This document shows, one piece after another, positions 8,848 to 16,063 of a stretch of 24,345 bases of DNA. The DNA is taken from positions 1 through 24,345 of the forward strand of contig NW_026516545.1 in the NCBI RefSeq assembly GCF_025602895.1, written 5' to 3'. A program made the translations under genes and the position numbers. The stretch comes from Polychytrium aggregatum (lineage: Eukaryota; Chytridiomycota; Chytridiomycetes; Polychytriales). Numbering within the stretch: position 1 is the first letter of the stretch; every line of letters starts with the position of its first letter. The notes under the pieces are model-generated. The model ran no database searches. It saw nothing but the letters and a program-made list of their open reading frames with translations, and had not been told where the DNA came from.

Positions 8848-9990
8848 ATGACCATGACCACAGCACCAGAGCAGCCCATTGCGATTTCGACTTCGACGGC
8901 AACGATCAGCTTCGACACCGAGATCGATGTCACTGCCGTCGCCCGCCATATCGCTCTCGACGAGACCATTGTAGGTGTCAAGACCGCGATACCATCGATC
9001 CGCAGGAATATGATCTACAGCCGAGGCAAGGTGCGAATGAGCAAGTCGCGCAAGCAAGGGGCTCTCCCCATCAAGTACAGGAACAGGAACAGCCTAGCAC
9101 TCATGGCCGGTCAGGCCACGCTCTACGTGCAGCTCACCTCTGGACGCACGGTGGTCTGCAAGATCTTCAAGACCGGCACACTCCATATCACCGGCTGCAG
9201 AAGCATGGACGAGCATCGCTTTGTCGCCGAGGCGGTATGGGAGCGGCTTCGACCCATCGACACCGTGGAAACGATCGAGCTCGACGACGACTTACCGTAT
9301 AACGTGACCACGACCGAGGATCGCGCTCTCCTCGATAGCAGGGGTGATACGATCGGATACATCGACCCATCCAACAACCAAGTCTACCTCCGAAACCATC
9401 CTGTCCGAGTCGACTTGGACAGCAAGTGCTTCGTCTCGGCCGAAGACCTACGTGGACGCTCCCAGCTCTACAGCTTCACCGGGCATCACGTCGGCACGCA
9501 ATACAAAGAATCGAGACGACTCTGGATCGACGGCCGGGTGTCCTTGTATCCGCACCTGCCAGTATCGAGCGCCTCCTCCAATCCCAGAAAGTCCCTCTCG
9601 GTCCGACGCAAAGCCATACCACTCCAGAAGACGGTGGACACCTCGATGATCACCATCCATATGATCAGTGGCATGTTGAAGCTTGCACATGGTATCGATC
9701 GCGGTACCATGTTCAATGTCATGCTTGCCGATGGCATCAACGCCCGATACCACCCAGAGGTGCATGCTGCCGTGACGATGCGGGTTGCTATCCGCAGCGG
9801 ATTCTGTGGTCCTCGGTTGGAGATTGCAGACATCCTATGTCGCTGCAGAGGCCACTGTACATGCAGCAAATTCACTGCAATGATATATCGCTCCGGAACC
9901 GTGATCGTGACGGGGATGAAGCGCTTTGACCATCCCGCATTGATCGAGGAGTTCGTCTGTCGATACTGCCTTCAATTCTGTATCGCGTGA
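8848..9990 (+). CDS. TBP-like transcription factor, two divergent repeats
   Basis: 380 aa from the ATG at 8848; the frame is open to 8632 but the upstream part overlaps the preceding gene and the TATA box, so the later start is preferred. Two related units are visible, at about residues 19-136 and 262-378. Each ends in the TBP-type strand pattern: CKIFKTGTLHITGCRSMDE in the first, and MIYRSGTVIVTGMKRFD in the second. This two-fold layout is that of TATA-binding proteins and of the diverged TBP homologues of giant viruses. It is much longer than the roughly 180-residue core of cellular TBP because of insertions and a 125-residue linker. The second repeat holds an unusual Cys/His cluster (C331, C333, H336, C337, C339) that may bind metal. 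It likely directs viral promoter recognition. The stop overlaps the convergent gene by 19 bp. Confidence 0.8.
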   Translation: MTMTTAPEQPIAISTSTATISFDTEIDVTAVARHIALDETIVGVKTAIPSIRRNMIYSRGKVRMSKSRKQGALPIKYRNRNSLALMAGQATLYVQLTSGRTVVCKIFKTGTLHITGCRSMDEHRFVAEAVWERLRPIDTVETIELDDDLPYNVTTTEDRALLDSRGDTIGYIDPSNNQVYLRNHPVRVDLDSKCFVSAEDLRGRSQLYSFTGHHVGTQYKESRRLWIDGRVSLYPHLPVSSASSNPRKSLSVRRKAIPLQKTVDTSMITIHMISGMLKLAHGIDRGTMFNVMLADGINARYHPEVHAAVTMRVAIRSGFCGPRLEIADILCRCRGHCTCSKFTAMIYRSGTVIVTGMKRFDHPALIEEFVCRYCLQFCIA

Positions 9991-10385
9991 GAGGCATTGG
10001 CTCGACCCTCCACGGTTGTGTTGGGGATTGCATCCATTTCGTTGAATATACGTGTTGGTTTTGAAACATCTTGGAGCTGTGCTGTCCTTGTGGGCATGGG
10101 TGTAGGGAGCTCGAAGGACTTGTCGCCCTGCTGCACGAGTCCGGGCTCGGTGTTGGCAAAGGTCACCCATCGTTTTCCAGCATTCATCTGGCCGCCAACC
10201 GTCAGCTCTGGCGTGGCCGTCAAGATACCCATTTGCATTGGCCGATCGATGACGGTCTTGCCGCCCTCGGTGCGGCCCTCGACGGTAAAGTCGGGATTGC
10301 GTGTCGTCTGGAAGTCGCGATATTCGCTTGCACTCACGACAGCAGACGGACCGGCAGCGGGTGCGGCTTCGTAAGTCTCTTTGTT

Positions 10386-10505
10386 GACCTGCTTGACGTT
10401 CATGGGGAGCATCGTGGTGGCATTGACCAGCGACGACACACCGCCTGTATTGGAGACGTTCTCGTAGACGTCCTTGGTGACCTGCTTGACGTTCATGGGG
10501 AGCAT
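10386..10505 (-). repeat. 93-bp period repeat inside the split gene
   Basis: GACCTGCTTGACGTTCATGG occurs at 10386 and again at 10479 on the plus strand. The encoded unit is 31 residues long with the conserved part TMLPMNVKQV. Only two copies are seen. This suggests an elongated, repeat-built structural protein. Confidence 0.75.
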
Positions 10506-10628
10506 TGTGCTGGCGTTTACAGCAGCAGCCGGGGCACCGTAGCCTACGCTTGAAGCCACCAGCATCTCCAAGTCCTCTGGCTTGAGCTGGAACTGGAGGG
10601 GGACTTGCTCGCTTGTGGTGATCGGGTT

Positions 10629-10633
10629 CTTGC
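10629..10633 (+). repeat. Target site duplication of B2, left copy (CTTGC)
   Basis: CTTGC directly precedes the LTR and is repeated directly after the other LTR at 21577-21581. Five bases is the usual size for Ty3/gypsy integration. Confidence 0.95.
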
Positions 10634-10943
10634 TGTAACGTCCACTACTGGGACGTTGGGGCAAGACGGGGAGGGAGGGGGTACAAGACAAGACAGGACG
10701 GGGCAGAACAGGGCGGTGCTAGGCTACTCTAGCGGACGGGTGAGCTCGGGGAGCACTTACGTTTATTCACGATAAAACCGAACTCCAGACAAACGGGGGG
10801 GAACGGGGGCAACCCGCAGGTATACCCTGCGGTGGCCTGCCTGCGGTGCGTGAAAACGCAAAGCGCAGCACAGGTCACGACCCACTGCGCCGCGCAGTAC
10901 GCGCAGTACGCGCAGCACAGCGTCGGAGATACCATCTCCTACA
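10634..10943 (-). repeat. Element B2 3' LTR (310 bp)
   Basis: Reverse-complement of the B LTR, bounded by TGTAACGTC on the left and CTCCTACA on the right. The pol stop lies nine bases further right. Confidence 0.95.
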
Positions 10944-10952
10944 CTCCCACAC

Positions 10953-13900
10953 TTAAGAAGGCTTCCTGCGAGGAGCCCTGCGTGTGCTCTTTATTTGGGG
11001 CTCCTCGAGGTGTTTACCGTATTTACTCAGCTCCTCGGGTGCATGGGACAAGTCCTCCAGTGTTTGCCATGTGTTGCCCGAGTGTGGGTAACCAACCCAC
11101 TTGACATAAAACCGAAGTGACCCATCAGCCACTTTCTTGTGCCTCACGATCCTTTCGACTTCATATTCTTGAGTATAGTATTGTCCGAGGTCGTCTTCCA
11201 GTGGTGCGTCGTCCGGGACACCTTCGTCGGCGTCGGGGAACTGTGCTGGACTGCGGGTCGTGTGGCGACGCAGCTTGGACACATGGAGGACAGGATGGAG
11301 CTTGCTTCCAGGTGGCAAGTCCAACAGGTAGTTGAGGGGACTGGGTCGGGCCGCTATCTTGAACGGTCCTCGGTACTTGGGCAACAACTTCTTTGACTGG
11401 GCTTCGGGGACCTTGATGTTGTCGGCGTCCAGGTAGACAAGGTCTCCAACTTCAAAGGAGACATCCTGGTGTCGGCGGTCGTAGTACTTCGCCATCACTT
11501 GTTGCGCATCCGTGAGCGCGTCGGCGATCATCTTGTGTCGGACTTGATGATCTTTGACAAAGGCACTTGGTTTGGGAGGCAATCCAGCCGTGGACTCGGT
11601 CAGTGTCAAGGAGGTGGGAACATCAGGCTGGAATCCGTAGAGCGCCTCAAAGGGGCTCAAGCCAGTTGTGCTCGACTTGGCGGTGTTGTATGCAAACTCT
11701 GCATGACTCAGCTGTATGTCCCAGTCGTCTTGGCTGGTCGAGGCGTATGTCCTCAGGTATTGCTCGAGGGTGCGGATCGTCCGCTCGGACTGTCCATCCG
11801 TTTGTTGGTGGTGCGAGGTTGACATGTTCAGCTTGGTGCCGAGATGGTCGAACAGACTTGTCCAAAACAAGGAGGTGAATCGGGGGTCTCGATCACTGAC
11901 GATGGACTTTGGGAGGCCGTGGTGCTTGAACACATGCTTGAAGAACAGCAGTGCAAGGTCAGGCGCGGAGCATGTCGTCTGGCACGGCACAAAGTGTGCC
12001 ATCTTGCTGAACCTGTCGACAAAGACAGCGATTGCATCGTGGTCCAACTTGGTCGTCGGTAGATGCGTGATGAGATCCATGGACATGCTGGTCCAGGGGC
12101 GGTCGGGAACAGGCAGGGGTTGCAGCAATCCTTGCTCTCGGGTCGTGCGTGACTTGACCATCTTGCAGGTATGGCAGGACTCGATGTACTTCTCGACGGT
12201 GCGCTTCATTCCAGGCCAGTATGCGACTTTGGCCAGTCGGTCGTATGTCTTCTCGACTCCAAAGTGTCCAGCGAGGGGCGAGTCGTGGACCTCTTGGAGC
12301 AACTTGGTCTTCAACGACGGAATGTCCGGCACACAGACACGGCTGTCCTTCTTCAGGAGGAGCAGGCCATCACGCACTGTGTACTCGGATGATTCGTCGT
12401 CCTTGGGGAGCTTAGACACCTTTCGGAACAGTTCTCCGAACTGTTTGTCGTTGGCGATGTTGTCTCGGACAACATCCAGCATCGTGTTGTCGACACTGAC
12501 AGTCGACTCGTACAGTGACGCCAATTGGTAGTCGGGGCGTCGGGACAGTGCGTCAGGCACCACATTGAGTTTGCCTTTCTGGTATACAACCTCGTAGTTG
12601 TACTCGGCGAGGAACTCCATCCATCGCGCTTGGCGTCGGCTCAGGTTCTTCTTGGTGTCGAGGTAACGCAGTGACTGGTGGTCCGTCACAATCTTGAAGG
12701 GCTTGGCGGTACCGTGGAGGTACACTCGGAACTTCTGCAGCGCGTAGATGATCGCAAGCTGCTCCTTCTCGTGCACGGGATAGTTGATCTCGTGTTGGGA
12801 CAGTTTGCGCGACTCGAAGGCAACGGGCCTTCCCTCCTGCATCAAAACAGCTCCCACCGCAAAGTCGGAGGCGTCGGTGTGCACGGAGACATCCGTGTTC
12901 GGGTCGAACACAGCGAGGACAGGAGCGTTCGTCAAGGCGTGCTTGAGGGTCTCGAACGCTTGGCGTTGTGGGTGGTCCCACACGAAGGGGCACTCTTTGC
13001 GGAGTAGGTCTGTGAGTGGACCGGCAGTGCGCGCCAGATCGGGGATGAATCGGCGGTAGTAGTTGACGAGACCGAGAAACGACTGCACGTCAGAGACGCA
13101 TGCGAGCGGCGGCCACTCGACCACAGACTTGACCTTGGCGGGGTCGACTTCGATTCCTCTTCCTGAGACAACGTGTCCCAGGAACGGGACTTGATTCTTG
13201 AAGAACTCACACTTGGACAGTTTGGCATACAACTTGTGCTCGCGTAGCTTGGCCAGCACGCGGGCGACATGACCTTCATGGGTCGCTTCATCCTTGCTGT
13301 ACACAAGGATATCATCCAGGTACACGATGACAGAGTTGTCGAGCTCTTGGCGGAACACATCGTTCATCAGCTGCATGAACGTGGCAGGTGCGTTCGTCAA
13401 TCCGAACGGCAGCACTAGGAACTCGTACAGTCCGTAGCGAGTCCTGAAGGCGGTCTTGTGGACATCATCCTCGTGGATGCGGATCTGATGGTAGCCTGAG
13501 CGGAGGTCTATCTTGCTAAAGACCTTTGCTCCACTCAGACGATCCATCAACTCGTCGATCCTGGGCAACGGGTAGGTGTTCTTGATGGTCTGTTTGTTTA
13601 GTGCGCGATAGTCGACGCACATCCTGAGATCACCTTCTTTCTTCTTGACAAAGAGCACTGGTGCACCATACGGTGACTGGCTCGGGCGGATGAACCCATG
13701 GGCGAGGAGGTCATCCAACTGGCGCTTGAGTTCGTCCATCTCCGTCAGCGACAGTTGGTACGTCGGTCTTGACGGAGGCGACGAGCCTGGTTCGATGTCG
13801 ATGCGATGATCGACGGTGCGTTGGGGTGGCAGGCATTGTGGCAACTGGTCGGGGAATACGTCCTTGTACTCGTCGAGCAGCTTGGTCACCACAGGCGGGG

Positions 13901-14809
13901 GACCGGGACCGGCTTGGTCGGTGTCGTCGACCTCACGCACGACACAGAGGAACGACGTGTCCTTCTTGATCAGCCTCTTGAATTGCATGGCTGAGAGGAG
14001 AGGTGGCATGTTGGGTGAGGCCATGCCCTGCAGGACAATGTCAGGGCCAACACGGACAGTGCGGCCTTTCCAGTCGACGACTGGAGTCGGCTCGGCACGA
14101 GCAAGCCAGCTCATGCCGAGGATGGCATCGAACTTGGTGTCGATCACTTGGAACAACAGGACAGGATGGTACTTGGGATGGAGGGCCACTCGCAGGACCA
14201 CTTGGTGTGTGCACTGCTGCACACGATCGTCTGCAAGCGCCACACTCATCGGCGACTTCTTCTTGGTTGCATGTATGTTGAGCTCCTGGAGCAAGCGTCT
14301 GCTGACAAAGTTGCAGCTTGCTCCAGAGTCCACCATCATTCGGACGGTGTGACCTTGGACGGTGGCAGGGAGGTACAGCAGGGACTCTTCATGGTCCTCC
14401 TGCACAGCCTCCTGCACCATGACTTGACTTGGGGGAACGGGCGACACTTGGTCTTGGTTGGCTTCATCACGGCCACTCGGACATTTTGGATAGGGTTCGG
14501 CCATTGCGGGGGCCTGCGGCGTCAGCACGCCATTGCACACGACGTCCACGGCTTGCGGACACATGTCGGAAGCATCCGACACACACGACTTGACAGGGGT
14601 GAGGGCACAGGCGGTCCTGTCCCTCAAGGGTTCTTGATTTTCTTTTTTGTTTTGGTTTTCAATTTTGGTTTTCTCTTCACGTTCGTGGAGAGGCAGGCGG
14701 CTTGCGCCACCATGCACCTCTCGCACGACGCACAACACTTGGTTTGTTTCTCCTTCGGGGGAGGGGGCGAGGTGAACTTCCTCTGGAGACGCGTGGACTG
14801 CATTGAGCA
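10953..14809 (-). pseudogene. pol: Element B2 pol, main part, cut off by B3
   Basis: Covers the same protease, RT, RNase H, integrase and chromodomain as B3 pol. The open frame formally runs on to 14921, but residues beyond 14809 are antisense to the B3 5' LTR and are not part of the gene. The only amino-acid difference I found by eye from B1 and B3 is Phe to Leu near the end of integrase (HPVLHVSKL; a single base at 11288). The first codons of pol lie at 20279-20344. Until B3 inserted, this was probably an active copy. Confidence 0.93.
14805..14809 (+). repeat. Target site duplication of B3, left copy (GAGCA)
   Basis: GAGCA directly before the 5' LTR is repeated at 20279-20283 directly after the 3' LTR. 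Joined across, these bases restore the B2 sequence seen intact at 16103-16107 in B3 (as the complement). Confidence 0.96.
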
Positions 14810-15119
14810 TGTAGGAGATGGTATCTCCGACGCTGTGCTGCGCGTACTGCGCGTACTGCGCGGCGCAGTGGGTCGTGACCTGTGCTGCGCTTTGCGTTTT
14901 CACGCACCGCAGGCAGGCCACCGCAGGGTATACCTGCGGGTTGCCCCCGTTCCCCCCCGTTTGTCTGGAGTTCGGTTTTATCGTGAATAAACGTAAGTGC
15001 TCCCCGAGCTCACCCGTCCGCTAGAGTAGCCTAGCACCGCCCTGTTCTGCCCCGTCCTGTCTTGTCTTGTACCCCCTCCCTCCCCGTCTTGCCCCAACGT
15101 CCCAGTAGTGGACGTTACA
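14810..15119 (+). repeat. Element B3 5' LTR (310 bp)
   Basis: Bounded by TGTA and TACA. Three perfect inverted repeats stand out: GGAGAT-GGT-ATCTCC beginning four bases from the start, CCGCAGG-GTATA-CCTGCGG (14921-14939), and AACGTCC-CAGTAGT-GGACGTT ending three bases before the last base. A 9-bp tandem repeat TGCGCGTAC lies in U3. AATAAA is at 14986-14991. A T/G-rich stretch (CCTGTCTTGTCTTGT) after it could be the downstream polyadenylation element. I see no strong TATA box. Confidence 0.95.
14986..14991 (+). terminator. Poly(A) signal in element B LTR
   Basis: AATAAA in the middle of the LTR, followed by a GT-rich region about 60-80 bases on. The same signal in the 3' LTR (20145-20150) would end the transcript. 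One base after it begins the donor-like GTAAGT. Confidence 0.6.
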
Positions 15120-15172
15120 TGGTAGCATCGGAAATCCTCGTCTTGTTTTCGTCCTGTTTGTCCTCTTTCTAG
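15119..15172 (+). other. Upstream ORF across the LTR/leader junction
   Basis: An ATG formed by the last base of the LTR and the start of the primer binding site opens a 17-codon frame (MVASEILVLFSSCLSSF) that ends in TAG at 15170. It is in the same frame as gag, and the frame between that TAG and the gag ATG is open. It could dampen gag translation on unspliced RNA, or be removed by splicing. Confidence 0.35.
15120..15137 (+). other. Primer binding site of element B3
   Basis: TGGTAGCATCGGAAATCC starts at the first base after the LTR. TGG complements the CCA end of a tRNA. The next bases (T, then AGCATCG) would fit a tRNA with discriminator A and a 5' acceptor strand beginning A1-G2-C3, as in initiator tRNA-Met, which primes many Ty3 elements. 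The first eight bases match common initiator-type sites; beyond that I cannot confirm the tRNA. Confidence 0.6.
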
Positions 15173-15241
15173 ATCCTCAAGCTGGATCCCGCCTCTCTTG
15201 CCGACCGACTCTCCTCTCTGTCCCTGGAGCCTGCCCCTGCC

Positions 15242-16063
15242 ATGAGCAACCCCCGCCCACTTCCGGAAGCCTTCCTCAAGACCTTCCGTGCCCCAGTGTT
15301 TACTGGGAAGAGCCGCTCCTCCTCGGTGGAGGACTGGCTGCAGCAACTCGAGGACTACCTCGATGCTGCCCAAGTCGCCCCCACCCACCACATCGTCGCC
15401 GCCAAGCTCTGCTTAAAGGACCAGGCGTACCGTTGGTACCGCCGCCAAGGGTTCGACGAGCAGAGCGAAGGTGTGTTTGACGACTTCAAGGACCGCCTCC
15501 GTCGCCGCTTCGGCAGCCCCAATGCTGAACTCATTGCCCGTGACAAGCTATACTCTCTCGTGCAGCGTGGTTCTGTGACCCGCTACATCGAGGAGTTTGA
15601 AGACCTCTCCTCCCAGATTGAGGAGCTGGGCTCTGCTGATGCGATGTACCTCTTCCAGAAGGGCCTCAAGCCCAAGATCAGAGAGTACATCGCCAGCAAC
15701 CCTGATGCCCGCAAGTCCCTGGACGTGATGATGGACGTTGCCGAGAACCTCGACAACGTCCAGTACCATGGCCGCCAGTTCTACCCGCAGCTGGCAGGCG
15801 GCCATCGGTCTCATCACGTCCCAGCCCGTCCGCCTCGCCCGGCCCCGCCCGCAAGACCCATGCCTGAGCCCATGGACGTTGACGTCAACGCCATGGAGGC
15901 TCGTGGCCCTCCCCGCTCCCGGTTCCAGCAAGCTGCCACTGTCTCCCCCAAGGACAGACAGAAGCAGGAGGACCTCCGCCATGGTTCCTGCTTCTTCTGT
16001 CACCGACCGGGACACCAGGCCAAGGAGTGCCCCATGAAGTCGGGAAACGGCCGACCCTACTAG
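15242..16063 (+). CDS. gag: Element B3 Gag with CCHC zinc knuckle
   Basis: 273 aa. The central part (about residues 20-170) has the retrotransposon Gag pattern: [15 protein letters not shown], then [29 protein letters not shown], and [15 protein letters not shown]...[14 protein letters not shown] Pro/Arg-rich stretch follows. The C-terminal zinc knuckle is [14 protein letters not shown] (Cys250, Cys253, His258, Cys263), which binds RNA. Gag would assemble cytoplasmic particles. The ATG at 15242 is chosen as the first in frame after a stop, but an open run of 23 codons precedes it and might be translated if the leader is spliced and another start is used. The stop at 16061 lies inside the frameshift stem-loop. 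Confidence 0.95.
   Translation: MSNPRPLPEAFLKTFRAPVFTGKSRSSSVEDWLQQLEDYLDAAQVAPTHHIVAAKLCLKDQAYRWYRRQGFDEQSEGVFDDFKDRLRRRFGSPNAELIARDKLYSLVQRGSVTRYIEEFEDLSSQIEELGSADAMYLFQKGLKPKIREYIASNPDARKSLDVMMDVAENLDNVQYHGRQFYPQLAGGHRSHHVPARPPRPAPPARPMPEPMDVDVNAMEARGPPRSRFQQAATVSPKDRQKQEDLRHGSCFFCHRPGHQAKECPMKSGNGRPY

Larger units (their letters stand above)
9972..10633 (-). pseudogene. C-terminal part of a split virion-type protein gene
   Basis: This is the 3' piece of the gene whose 5' piece lies at 21577-22923; element B2 with B3 inside it separates them. The piece holds 219 codons including the stop (10628-9972) plus the duplicated target bases. Reading frame and target duplication agree with the other piece. 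The protein is soluble, Thr/Pro/Val-rich and contains a repeated unit of 31 residues (ASTMLPMNVKQV and ATTMLPMNVKQV), visible in DNA as a repeat with 93-bp period. The open frame formally extends to 10691, but those codons come from the LTR. Confidence 0.8.
14993..15172 (+). other. Putative 180-nt leader intron of element B
   Basis: GTAAGT at 14993, a perfect U1-type donor, and a long pyrimidine tract ending in CTTTCTAG at 15172 form a strong donor and acceptor pair. The interval includes the end of the LTR, the primer binding site and a 17-codon upstream ORF. Splicing would bring exon 1 of the LTR next to the gag leader. Codons after the acceptor (ILKLDPASLADRLSSLSLEP) read in frame into the gag ATG. 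The same signals exist in B2 (21214-21393, minus strand). No transcript evidence is available. Confidence 0.5.

Noticed and set aside
10386-10505. Short repeat as a CRISPR-like or minisatellite array
   Set aside because: Only two copies exist, in frame with a protein repeat of 31 residues, so it is coding.
6258-10633. Inversion of this virus block by recombination between B1 and B2
   Set aside because: B1 and B2 are in opposite orientation, so it is possible in principle, but the matching CTTGC duplications and continuous frame across B2 show the right junction is original. The left junction cannot be tested in this window.
14810-14921. N-terminal extension of B2 pol reading from LTR sequence
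   Set aside because: These codons are antisense to the B3 5' LTR. The true upstream part of the gene is on the far side of B3 at 20279-20344.
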